DNA of 32,841 bases from a virus. The position numbers and the translations under genes are program-made. Below are positions 7,616 through 15,390 of the stretch, one piece after another. The first letter of the stretch is position 1. Every line of letters begins with the position of its first letter. A model generated the notes under the pieces. The model worked only from the letters and a program-made list of their open reading frames with translations, was not told where the DNA came from and did not search any database. The stretch lies in the IMG/VR virus record IMGVR_UViG_3300029893_000277, positions 1 to 32,841 of that record; one strand, written 5' to 3'.

Positions 7616-9315
7616 CGGCCTACTCCCAAAAGTGATTTATAAGAATTTAACACAACGGTAGTAACAACACTACTCTCCGTCACAAACGTACTAGGGCTGT
7701 TCTGGTTGGCGTATTCGGTGGCTATCCAGTCGTTAGAGTTACCTGTACCAGTAATTACTCTTAGCTCATCAACCCACCCATTGGTATATGTTGCGTCATC
7801 TGTGTCAACACCAATTCTTAGTTCCTTTGTAGATCCAGATATATTTTCAGATGATGTAAGTGTACTACCTATTTGCGATCCATTAACAAAACATTTAAGG
7901 TCTGTCCCAACCCTCGTGAAAGAAATGTGATACCACGTTGCCGTTGAAAGTGTTTGTGTGAAGTCGTAGTTAGTCCCCAGTATCCACAACCTCAAACGAT
8001 CCGGAGATAGTGTTGTGACGTACTGAGCCATCCACCCAGTTGTATAACCATTACCAATAACATCCATATTCGCATCGGCGTTTAATCTTAGCCAGAAAGA
8101 TATGGTGAAATTACCAGTACCAAAATCCCAATTAGCATGATCTGGTATGGATAAATAATCTCCTGTCCCATCAAACAAAGCGGACGATCTACCAACTTTA
8201 GTCTGTGCGGTGTCAACTTGTGCATTACCATTAGCGGTAATGACGTGGGCAGATGAACCACTGTCACTAAATACCGTACTCCCATCGCTACTGTCACTGT
8301 GAACAACCAAAGGATTTCCCCACACCGCTTGACTACCATAAGTGGCGGTGGGAGCATAAGGTGCTTCCGTACTCGCCTCGTACCAAACATAAAAGTCCGT
8401 GTCAGTGTTGTAAGAAACAGTGGGGACTTTGACATGAACCTCAGCCAGTGAGTTGTCGGGATCAAAGAAAACTACCTCGCTGGCCAGTTCGGTTGAGCCT
8501 GCCTCGTCGGATGAGAAGCGGAGGTCTGATGTGCCGTAGTAGAGAGCTTTGACTTCATAGTCGGAGAGGGCACGGTTGAAGATGGCTACGTCATCGATAA
8601 TGCCGTCAAACGCATTGGATGGTGTTCTATCTGCGCCTATTCTTAATTCTCCTGTGTCAGACGCAGAGCTTCCTGTCGTAGCCAAACTCTTTTTGACTCC
8701 ATTAACCCACACAGAAATGACGTTATTCGTTGCATCCCATATACCTACAACGTGATACCACGTTCCCACAGCCAGGGTAATATCAGAAGAAATTGAGTCA
8801 TTTGTTGTTAGGCCCCAATCACCGAACCTAATGGTGTTGCTTGCTGTAAGAAAGAAATCATAACCAGTAGTCGTTCCGTCACTATGAGTTAAAATGGTCT
8901 GCCAAAGTCCTGTGCTTTCTGGCTTGATCCAACACGAAACGGTTTTACTACTGGTAATATTTAAATTTGTGGCAGAAGCAACCTTATAATAAGTTGTATT
9001 ATCACGTTCCAAATCCACTCCGTTACCAAACTTTCCGGTGGCATGAGTGGGGCTATTAACAGCCGTCAAATCATAATTATTAGCCGTCTCATCACTCCCA
9101 TCACTCTCCAATCTCCAGTACCCCTGCAAGTTAGCGTCACTCAACAACCAGTTAGCATTTATCTCTCTCCTTGCAGCAGCTTTGGTAAAAACGTCAGCTA
9201 GGAAGTTGTCGCCTGATAGATAGACAGGGAAGTTGGTTAGATTGGCTGAGCCACTAACCTTGGTGTTGTCGATGGTGAGCTTGTGTTTTGAGTTCCAACC
9301 GGTTGGAAAAGCCAT
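7612..9315 (-). CDS. DUF2341 plus two LamG/concanavalin-like domains, carbohydrate-binding virion protein
   Basis: A 567-aa protein. Residues 8-35 (KHKLTIDNTKVSG, then NFPVYLS) match the first half of a DUF2341 domain. A LamG/concanavalin A-like domain is inserted at about 60-262 (GYWRLESDGSDETANNYDLT, then YDDV-type IDDVAIFNRALS). The second half of DUF2341 follows (DLRFSSDEAGSTEL to DFYVWYEAS, about 265-320). A second LamG domain lies at about 335-545 (ALFDGTGDYLSIPD, then WYHISFTRVG, then VDELRV). These are lectin-like sandwiches that bind glycans. The position among tail genes makes it a likely appendage that binds cell-surface polysaccharide. The nested DUF2341/LamG arrangement is known from bacterial surface proteins. 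Confidence 0.75.
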   Translation of the reverse strand: MAFPTGWNSKHKLTIDNTKVSGSANLTNFPVYLSGDNFLADVFTKAAARREINANWLLSDANLQGYWRLESDGSDETANNYDLTAVNSPTHATGKFGNGVDLERDNTTYYKVASATNLNITSSKTVSCWIKPESTGLWQTILTHSDGTTTGYDFFLTASNTIRFGDWGLTTNDSISSDITLAVGTWYHVVGIWDATNNVISVWVNGVKKSLATTGSSASDTGELRIGADRTPSNAFDGIIDDVAIFNRALSDYEVKALYYGTSDLRFSSDEAGSTELASEVVFFDPDNSLAEVHVKVPTVSYNTDTDFYVWYEASTEAPYAPTATYGSQAVWGNPLVVHSDSSDGSTVFSDSGSSAHVITANGNAQVDTAQTKVGRSSALFDGTGDYLSIPDHANWDFGTGNFTISFWLRLNADANMDVIGNGYTTGWMAQYVTTLSPDRLRLWILGTNYDFTQTLSTATWYHISFTRVGTDLKCFVNGSQIGSTLTSSENISGSTKELRIGVDTDDATYTNGWVDELRVITGTGNSNDWIATEYANQNSPSTFVTESSVVTTVVLNSYKSLLGVGR

Positions 9316-9316
9316 C

Positions 9317-10228
9317 TTACACCCCCTGCCAATATTGAATTGTAATATCTACTGTTCCTGCCCCGCCCAACCAATATGATAAGGTTCCGTTAGTTCCGCT
9401 TCTAATTGCAGGGTTAAAATTCTTAGCAATGCCCCCACCAGGCGCAAAGTTACCTCTAGCCAGTACCCCAGCCCCAACTGATCCACCTACTCCTATATTC
9501 GTCACCGCTACTTCTACCGTACCTGACACAACCACAATATCCACCCCCGAGACATACTGATATGTTCCCGCTCCTGACGCGGCTACTAATGTACCCCAGA
9601 CCGCAGCTCCAGTTGTCCCCACAACGTTGTATGAAGTAGCCAAGCTGACAGGTTTGCTGTTAATTTGAACAGTTCCAGCTTGAATGGTTCCAGCATTGTG
9701 AATTTGGGCAACGTTAGCAAGAGATCCGGTTGTGATAGTACCAGTGGTTAGATTAAGGGTTGGCAACGTCCCTACTGAGACTTGCGGGAGAGTTCCAACA
9801 GAAATTTGAGGGATGGTTCCTACTGAGACTTGGGGGAGGGCAGCGATTGTGCCCGCATTATGGACTTTAGCAATATTAGCAAGTGAACCAGTGGTAATAG
9901 TTCCTGTGGTTAAGTTTAGAGTGGGTAATGTTCCTATTGATACTTGGGGTAGTGCTGCAATTGTTCCAGCGTCGTGCACCTTGGCAATATTAGCCAATGA
10001 TCCAGTAGTAACAGTTCCGGTTGTAACATTGATGGTTGGAAGAGTACCAACAGAAACCTGAGGTAACGCTCCGACTGTGACAGTCCCAGACTCAATCGTT
10101 CCGATATTCCCAGCCCTAGTTAATAGGGCGATCGTTCCACTTTCAGCTTGAACATGCTGCACTTCACCATCGCCAGTGGTGGTGGTTTTGATAGTTGTCT
10201 GTGTTCCTTGCGTTATTACTACTCCCAT
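9317..10228 (-). CDS. Fibre-like structural protein with 38-residue repeats
   Basis: A 303-aa protein. After a 50-residue N-terminal region there are three imperfect copies of a 38-residue unit (residues 54-91, 92-129 and 130-181, the last with about 16 extra residues), each of the form ALPQVSVGTLPT, NLTTGTITTGSLAN, IAKVHNAGTI. Such short-period Gly/Thr/Val repeats form the shaft of trimeric beta-structured fibres. The C-terminal 110 residues are a Gly-rich beta domain ending in TVDITIQYWQGV, probably the distal knob or a head-decoration module. The high Ser/Thr content makes the shaft a candidate for glycosylation. It ends 1 nt before the DUF2341/LamG gene. Confidence 0.6.
   Translation of the reverse strand: MGVVITQGTQTTIKTTTTGDGEVQHVQAESGTIALLTRAGNIGTIESGTVTVGALPQVSVGTLPTINVTTGTVTTGSLANIAKVHDAGTIAALPQVSIGTLPTLNLTTGTITTGSLANIAKVHNAGTIAALPQVSVGTIPQISVGTLPQVSVGTLPTLNLTTGTITTGSLANVAQIHNAGTIQAGTVQINSKPVSLATSYNVVGTTGAAVWGTLVAASGAGTYQYVSGVDIVVVSGTVEVAVTNIGVGGSVGAGVLARGNFAPGGGIAKNFNPAIRSGTNGTLSYWLGGAGTVDITIQYWQGV
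9686..10069. repeat. Tandem coding repeats of about 114 bp
   Basis: Three imperfect direct repeats of about 114 bp within the fibre gene. The same codon blocks for GTLPT, TTGTITTGSLANIA and HNAGTIAALPQVS recur, with silent differences between copies. The third copy carries an extra internal duplication of the QVSVGT(L/I)PQ block. This is a likely site of repeat-number variation. Confidence 0.8.
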
Positions 10229-10234
10229 ATTCTT

Positions 10235-10423
10235 TTAAGGTCTTACACCACTAGATGCGATATCTACCGGATAGGTAATTGCTAACAACAGTCCCATTGG
10301 CGAACCAGCGTAAATAGTTCCAGAAGATTGGTAATAAACTACTGTCTCCCCAAAAACTTGTTTTGGTACTGGTTTTGTATCAACAACACTTGACACCACC
10401 GGCTTGATTTGTTTTACATCCAT
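10235..10423 (-). CDS. Small hypothetical protein (62 aa)
   Basis: A 62-aa protein without a recognised family. The N-terminus is Val/Lys/Pro-rich (residues 1-25) and is followed by a beta-like stretch with GETVVYYQSSGTIYAGSPMGLLLAITYP. It lies between a 98-aa beta-rich gene and the fibre gene with gaps of 1 and 6 nt, so it is in the tail transcript. It could be a minor tail or decoration protein. Confidence 0.5.
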   Translation of the reverse strand: MDVKQIKPVVSSVVDTKPVPKQVFGETVVYYQSSGTIYAGSPMGLLLAITYPVDIASSGVRP

Positions 10424-10424
10424 C

Positions 10425-10721
10425 TTAGTCCCACAAAATGGTGACTACTGGAGTGCCGGTTGCCTGATATACCAAACCATGTTTGAGATTGGCGTTTACC
10501 TCTACAAACTGAGGAATACTGGTAGTAGGTAAACCAAACGAGACGACCTGGGAAGTTGCAGTTGTACCAGTTGTACTGGCTGCATCATGAAGGTTGATCG
10601 TTCCCACATAAGTGCCGGGAATGACCACCCCATAAAGCTTAGCGTGTCTATCTGTGATTACCGCTGTGCCCACACCACCAGAAACAGCCGTCCATTGATA
10701 ACCCTGTTCTCTTGAAGACAT
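10425..10721 (-). CDS. Hypothetical beta-rich virion protein (98 aa)
   Basis: A 98-aa Gly/Thr/Val-rich protein with alternating hydrophobic residues (VIPGTYVGTINLHDA, then VVSFGLPTT) and the ending TPVVTILWD. It looks like a small beta-sandwich, perhaps a decoration or fibre-attachment subunit. It is the first gene after a strong terminator and so probably begins a separate tail transcript. No Shine-Dalgarno is visible before the ATG (the leader is almost pure A/T). Confidence 0.5.
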   Translation of the reverse strand: MSSREQGYQWTAVSGGVGTAVITDRHAKLYGVVIPGTYVGTINLHDAASTTGTTATSQVVSFGLPTTSIPQFVEVNANLKHGLVYQATGTPVVTILWD

Positions 10722-10741
10722 ATTTAAAGTAAATAAATAAT

Positions 10742-10766
10742 AAAAAAAGAACCTGTTAAGGTTCTT
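10742..10766 (-). terminator. Intrinsic terminator after the glycosyltransferase operon
   Basis: On the minus strand AAGAACC, a 6-nt loop (TTAACA) and GGTTCTT form a perfect 7-bp stem running into a tract of seven T. It ends the FkbM-GroES-GroEL-glycosyltransferase transcript and separates it from the tail genes. Confidence 0.85.
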
Positions 10767-10814
10767 CTGTTTCCTCTCGGCTGCCCTGTATGTCAGCTTA
10801 CTTAAATAAGGGTA

Positions 10815-12044
10815 TCACTGATTTGTTTCTTCTGCAAGTTCTTTTTCTAACTCACTCAAAAACGGCATCCACTGACTCTCAACCAAAGTGTCTATATTGT
10901 AATTATCAAGCACATTTTTTCTAGCAGCAGTTGCAATCTTCTTTCTACTCTTCTTGACCGCCTTATATGCCTCCTCCATTTTCTGATACAAACTATCCAC
11001 ATTGGGCGGGTAAACATATCCATTTAAGTTGCGCCAAAAACCTTTATCTGTCTCACAAATAAACCCAGTCTTTCCTTCCTTCACCAGCTCAGGCATTGAG
11101 TGACACCGGTTGCCAATAGGTGGTACTCCACAAGCCTGTGACTCAATCATACCCATTCCAAAACCCTCGGTCATTGATGGATTTAAATAAACATCAAATG
11201 AATTGATTAACTCAGCGATCACATGAGAGTCAGAAGCAAAAGTCGCGGCATAAGAGTTCATAAACATTATTTTGTCGGTCACCTTCAAATATCTAGCATA
11301 ATCAGCAATGGGGAACATGGTTGGTGATTGTTGTTGATTGTGGAAAAATAGATAGGAGTTTGGATGTTCGTCATTAAATTTCTTAAATGCTTCAAGCACC
11401 TGTTGAAACGCTTTTCTAGGTGGATTTTCTTTGTTAGCCGCTACCATACCAAAAACAAAACCGTCTTGTGGGATTCCAAACTTAGACCTCATCTTATTTT
11501 TGTCCATTGGCTTGAAGATACTGGTGTCAATACCTTCATAAATCATATGCGAGGCAAAACCCTCCCTTTCCAGGGCTAGTTGACCAAACTTAGAGAAGGT
11601 TATGATCTTATGTGCGTATCTTAGGTTGTTGAGGATTGATGGCACCACGGGCTCTTGGTCAATTGGAAGATATGGGATAAATTTAATACCCAGTTTAGTT
11701 AAATTTTCCAGGTATTGTGGAGCAAGAGAGAACAGATCAAGCATGGTAAAAGCCACTTGGATACCGTTGTGTCTTGAGTGTTCCACTAAAGCGTCTCCTC
11801 CGTAAGGCTCTGCCATTTTTGGATATACCTTTAACTTAGTTCCCCTAAATCTATCGTCTAGTAAATCCTCACCGTGCATCCATGTGTGGTAACCATCAAC
11901 ACCAAAAAAACCAATACACGAAAAATCGTATCCCCTTTTTAGTAATCTAAATAACAAATCTCTTGTGAACACAGCGTACCCACTGTTTGTGTTTGGTGCG
12001 TTACTTAACCAAGTATATTTTATTTTGTTAGGTTTTTTAGCCAT
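10815..12044 (-). CDS. GT4-type (GT-B fold) glycosyltransferase
   Basis: A 409-aa protein with the two Rossmann-like halves of the GT-B fold. The N-terminal acceptor half has the SGYA segment at 21-24, typical of GT4 enzymes that bind near the sugar nucleotide. The C-terminal half begins near VFGMVAANKENPPRKAF (197-213, with R210-K211 in the diphosphate-binding area) and contains the retaining-GT E-x7-E motif EGFGMGMIE (E293, E301). Length is normal for the family. It overlaps the upstream GT-A gene by 25 nt and is the last gene before a terminator. Donor and acceptor are unknown; a GDP-sugar made by the phage's own operon at 24809-29073 is an inference. No membrane anchor is seen, so it acts in the cytoplasm. 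Confidence 0.85.
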   Translation of the reverse strand: MAKKPNKIKYTWLSNAPNTNSGYAVFTRDLLFRLLKRGYDFSCIGFFGVDGYHTWMHGEDLLDDRFRGTKLKVYPKMAEPYGGDALVEHSRHNGIQVAFTMLDLFSLAPQYLENLTKLGIKFIPYLPIDQEPVVPSILNNLRYAHKIITFSKFGQLALEREGFASHMIYEGIDTSIFKPMDKNKMRSKFGIPQDGFVFGMVAANKENPPRKAFQQVLEAFKKFNDEHPNSYLFFHNQQQSPTMFPIADYARYLKVTDKIMFMNSYAATFASDSHVIAELINSFDVYLNPSMTEGFGMGMIESQACGVPPIGNRCHSMPELVKEGKTGFICETDKGFWRNLNGYVYPPNVDSLYQKMEEAYKAVKKSRKKIATAARKNVLDNYNIDTLVESQWMPFLSELEKELAEETNQ

Positions 12045-12766
12045 GTGGCGACCTTTGGACTAAATCTTATTGAAAAATTCATCTTGTTAGGAACATTACC
12101 ACCAGCCTCATGCCAACAGACTATTTGCTTATCTTCATCCTGAGGCCATTCTCCTTTGGGTAAAATTAATTTGTTTTTAACCAACTTCATTTGCGGCTCG
12201 TAACCCTTGGCAACTAGACCGTGCCATTTGTGGTCTGAGTCTCTATCTAAAAATTTAACCTTCCATGGTCCCCAAAAAATAATGTTGTTAAGTAAGTCCT
12301 GCTCTCTATACTGGAAAGAATCAAAACGGGAACTTAAACACATACTAAGCCAAAACTTTACAAATTTGATGTTTTTCATTACCACAAAGCCGCAGTTTTG
12401 ATACTCAAGAGGACCAATTCCTTGTAGTTGCACCACTAGTTTATTCATCTCTCTGGGATTGCTATTATGTACCGTCGCCACATCAAAATCCCCCTCCCAT
12501 ACATGACTGATATCTCCGGTAATCACCATGTCCGCATCTAGCTTAATCACAGTATCGTATCCCTGCTCCATTAAGTAATTGGCGAAATATGGTGTCGCTC
12601 TATAGAAAATGTTTGGATCATTAGTTTGTTTGATTTGCTCTGGGCCAACTATCGAGAACTCTAAATCTGGATGAAATTTGGCCAGTGAGTTCTTTAGCCC
12701 TTGGGCATATTTTAAATTTTGTGGATCACCTGCAACTGTAAAGGCAATTACTTTATTTTGTTTCAT
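12020..12766 (-). CDS. GT8-like (GT-A fold) glycosyltransferase
   Basis: A 248-aa protein. The N-terminal strand-helix-strand (KVIAFTVAGD, then GLKNSLAKFHP) is followed by the metal/nucleotide-binding DxD motif in KLDADMVITGD (D77, D79), and later by NCGFVVMKN (124-132), REQDLLNN (154-161) and CWHEAGG (217-223), whose His fits the second metal ligand of GT8 glycogenin/galactosyltransferase-like enzymes. The length is compact but complete. It overlaps GroEL by 14 nt and the GT4 gene by 25 nt, so the two transferases are translated together with the chaperonin. Substrates cannot be told from sequence. Confidence 0.75.
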   Translation of the reverse strand: MKQNKVIAFTVAGDPQNLKYAQGLKNSLAKFHPDLEFSIVGPEQIKQTNDPNIFYRATPYFANYLMEQGYDTVIKLDADMVITGDISHVWEGDFDVATVHNSNPREMNKLVVQLQGIGPLEYQNCGFVVMKNIKFVKFWLSMCLSSRFDSFQYREQDLLNNIIFWGPWKVKFLDRDSDHKWHGLVAKGYEPQMKLVKNKLILPKGEWPQDEDKQIVCWHEAGGNVPNKMNFSIRFSPKVATWLKNLTK

Positions 12767-14357
12767 GTTCTTTATATGGCTGGCTAACTAGTGTCTTGGT
12801 GGTGATAGCCATTACAGCCACACTCACTGCGTTCTCAATAGCGCATCTTTCTACTTTAACGGGATCAATGATACCAGACTTGATCATGTCCTTTACCTTG
12901 CCATCATTCACGTCAATAGCCTTAGGGTACTCAATGGGAGAAATCAACCCAAGACTCTCTGCATACTCAAATCCGCTATTTTCTATTAAGACCCTAAACG
13001 GCCTTTTAGTTGCTTGACGCAAGATATCAGCACCAGTTGTTTTGGGCCAAAAATCTTGTTGAGCTAGATACATCAAGGTAGACTGTCCTCCGGCAACTAT
13101 ACCTTCCTCAACGGCTGCTCTACATGCTGCCACTGCGTCCTTAAGTCTTTCTTTTTTATCCGCTGTTTCAGTTTCAGTTGTTGCCCCAACCCAGATAGTT
13201 GCCATTCCACCAACTAATTTAGCTCTCCTCTCTTCTTTAATCTCCTTATCATATTCAGTGTTAGCTATCTTGATCTGCCCCTCAAGCTCCTTTACACGGC
13301 TTTTCACGGCACCCTCACGGCCTTTTCCACCCTGAATGATGGTTTTATCCCTATCAGCAATTACTTTCTCTGCTTTACCTAGTTCTTCCATCCTAACTGA
13401 CTTTAAGTCTCGACCACTATCAGCTCTAATTACAGTACCACCAACTACCACAGCCAAGTCTTCCAACTCATCCAACCTTCTTGCTCCGTAGGCCGGTGCT
13501 TGTACCACCAGAGACCTAAATGGTAAATCTTCCCTCAAGTGATTAATGACAACAGTATGGAGTGCAGACTCGTGAACCTCACCAATGATAACCAAATTGG
13601 CCTCGACCTTCTTTTCCTGGCAGAACTTAGCGAAGTTGTTTAAGAAATCAATGATCTGATACGCATGGTTTGCCTTAATATCGGTGAGTAAAATAAATGG
13701 ATTTTCTACAACAGCCTCGGCCGTGTTGTGATCGGTTACAAAAGCATCAGAGCTGGTAGCCCAACCTCGATCAAACTCTAAACCATCTTTATACTCAACA
13801 TAAGTATCATAAGTTTTTCCTTCCTCGATCCTGATCACCCCATCTTTTCCTACTTTCTCAAAAATGCTGGCAATTAACTCTCCAGTCTCTTCACTGGCTG
13901 ATGATATGGTAGCGACTCTTTTAATGTCCTCATGTCCATTAATTGGTTGACTTAGTTGTTTTAACTGGTCTATCAATATTTTCGACGCCTTCTCTATTTC
14001 ATCTTTTAAGGTCATGGCATTTTTACCAGCAACAATATTCTCAAAAGAGCTGTTAATCAAGCTTTGAGCAATAATTGTGGAGGTAGTTGTGCCGTCACCA
14101 GCTGATATTTCTGTCTGGATAGCTGCTTCTTTTAACAGTTGCGCTCCCATATCCTCGAAGTGGTCGAATAAGTCAATGCTCTTGGCAACATTAGCTCCAT
14201 CATGAATGATTTTAGGCACACCGTCTGGTTGATTGATGGCTACATTCCAAGACTTAGGGCCTAAGGTACTGCTGACAGCGTCAGCCACAATATTCATGCC
14301 CTTGATGAGCTTAGATCTAACTCTCTTTTCTTTGATGACTTCTGATGGAAACCTCAT
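12753..14357 (-). CDS. groEL: GroEL-type chaperonin (Cpn60)
   Basis: A 534-aa chaperonin covering all three domains. The equatorial ATP site is intact: LGPKSWNV (32-39), HDGANVA (52-58) and GDGTTT (87-92), while the C-terminal DAVAACRAAVEEGIVAGG block holds the conserved hydrolytic Asp (the D398 equivalent) and its helix. The apical region contains the LEFDRGWATS segment. Differences from the E. coli protein (548 aa) are the W in LGPKSW, where the family usually has GR, and the absence of the hydrophobic Gly-Gly-Met C-terminal tail, replaced by a charged SQPYKEHETK. The gene overlaps groES (ATGA) and the GT-A gene. Phage chaperonins are known to fold capsid proteins; that role here is inferred. 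Confidence 0.95.
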   Translation of the reverse strand: MRFPSEVIKEKRVRSKLIKGMNIVADAVSSTLGPKSWNVAINQPDGVPKIIHDGANVAKSIDLFDHFEDMGAQLLKEAAIQTEISAGDGTTTSTIIAQSLINSSFENIVAGKNAMTLKDEIEKASKILIDQLKQLSQPINGHEDIKRVATISSASEETGELIASIFEKVGKDGVIRIEEGKTYDTYVEYKDGLEFDRGWATSSDAFVTDHNTAEAVVENPFILLTDIKANHAYQIIDFLNNFAKFCQEKKVEANLVIIGEVHESALHTVVINHLREDLPFRSLVVQAPAYGARRLDELEDLAVVVGGTVIRADSGRDLKSVRMEELGKAEKVIADRDKTIIQGGKGREGAVKSRVKELEGQIKIANTEYDKEIKEERRAKLVGGMATIWVGATTETETADKKERLKDAVAACRAAVEEGIVAGGQSTLMYLAQQDFWPKTTGADILRQATKRPFRVLIENSGFEYAESLGLISPIEYPKAIDVNDGKVKDMIKSGIIDPVKVERCAIENAVSVAVMAITTKTLVSQPYKEHETK

Positions 14358-14650
14358 TCTATTATTGCCAATAAATCATTAAGGTTAACGAGGAGTAGCT
14401 TTTTCCCTTCATGATCTACCTCTTGGTTGACCCATTTCTTGTATACAACCACCTTAGATTTAGACACCTGATCCCAAACAGGCAACTTAATGGTATCTGT
14501 CTTGACAAAATTACCAACCGCCAACACCTTACCCTTGCTTGGCTTGTCCTTCTCCGTCTCTGGAACGTAAAAACCACCAGGAGTCTTAGTCTCGTCCTCA
14601 ATTGGTTCTATCAATACGTATCCTGGTAGTGGAATTATTTTCTTTTCCAT
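14354..14650 (-). CDS. groES: GroES-type co-chaperonin (Cpn10)
   Basis: A 98-aa, full-length co-chaperonin. It has the N-terminal IIPLPGYVLIEPIEDE strand pair, a mobile loop of normal length (about residues 18-32, ETKTPGGFYVPETEK) and the C-terminal VNLNDLLAIIE strand. The canonical loop IVL tripeptide that docks into GroEL reads as GFYV here, so the pair may be co-adapted. The stop overlaps the groEL start by ATGA, and its start lies 16 nt inside the end of an FkbM methyltransferase gene, so it is translationally coupled on both sides. A dedicated GroES separates this phage from those that borrow the host's. Confidence 0.93.
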   Translation of the reverse strand: MEKKIIPLPGYVLIEPIEDETKTPGGFYVPETEKDKPSKGKVLAVGNFVKTDTIKLPVWDQVSKSKVVVYKKWVNQEVDHEGKKLLLVNLNDLLAIIE

Positions 14651-15390
14651 GCTTTAAAAATTGTTGACACGTCAAAAGTATATTGTTTAGTCTTGTTAGT
14701 AGCCAAATTCTGATAAACAAACATCCTCCGATAGTTTGGCGAAGGTATTTTAACAAATTCGGTCGTATACCCCCATTCTTCCAAGATTGAAGGAATGATC
14801 TCGGGAAAACCACCGTTGTTCTGGTAGTGTGACTCACCAACAATACAGTCTATTTTTTTACTAACTTCACCAAAGTCATCATCCGGGAAAAGGATATACT
14901 CTGACTCTTCCACATCTATTTTTAAAACATCAACATGCTTTATCTTCGCCATTTTAAAGAAGGTCGATGGCTTAACGCAATCAATTGCGTCAGAGGCATC
15001 ATCGTTAGACCTAGCCCAAAATGTTTGTGGCAATTGTCCTGCCACACGGGAATAAAACATGTCTTTTCCGTCTCCATTAGCCCAAGCTACGTTATATGTC
15101 TTCACGCCGGGAAGGTTACCAATATTTTTAACCAAAGTCTTGAAGACTTCCTTATTTGGCTCAACTGCATGTATATTCTTTACTCCTAAAATATAGTGGA
15201 AATAGATAGTAGCCAAACCAGTATTAGCTCCAAGGTCAATATACACATCCTTTTTACCATCCGCAAAAGCTCCGTAATGATTTTGTTGGAATATCTCCTT
15301 TACCTGATCTTGCAACTCTCTGTCAGAAATTACATATTTTATCTTAATATCATGGGGAAGCCTGGAATCTTTGAGGGTGTAAGTTTTCAT
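14635..15390 (-). CDS. FkbM-family SAM-dependent methyltransferase (first copy)
   Basis: A 251-aa Rossmann-fold methyltransferase. Motif I is VYIDLGANTGLATIYF (49-64), the acidic end of strand 2 is HAVEPN (E77), and the FkbM signature is DVLKIDVEESEYILF (154-168). FkbM enzymes O-methylate sugar or polyketide hydroxyls, commonly in polysaccharide and glycoprotein clusters. The gene overlaps the second FkbM gene by ATGA and groES by 16 nt. The last 30 residues (after FVYQNLAT) are a lysine-rich extension ending in FKAWKRK. Sugar O-methylation is inferred from the adjacent glycosyltransferases. Confidence 0.85.
   Translation of the reverse strand: MKTYTLKDSRLPHDIKIKYVISDRELQDQVKEIFQQNHYGAFADGKKDVYIDLGANTGLATIYFHYILGVKNIHAVEPNKEVFKTLVKNIGNLPGVKTYNVAWANGDGKDMFYSRVAGQLPQTFWARSNDDASDAIDCVKPSTFFKMAKIKHVDVLKIDVEESEYILFPDDDFGEVSKKIDCIVGESHYQNNGGFPEIIPSILEEWGYTTEFVKIPSPNYRRMFVYQNLATNKTKQYTFDVSTIFKAWKRK

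Noticed and set aside
9813-10061. 82-aa plus-strand ORF opposite the fibre repeats
   Set aside because: Its repeats mirror the tandem repeats of the minus-strand fibre gene; no independent coding signal.
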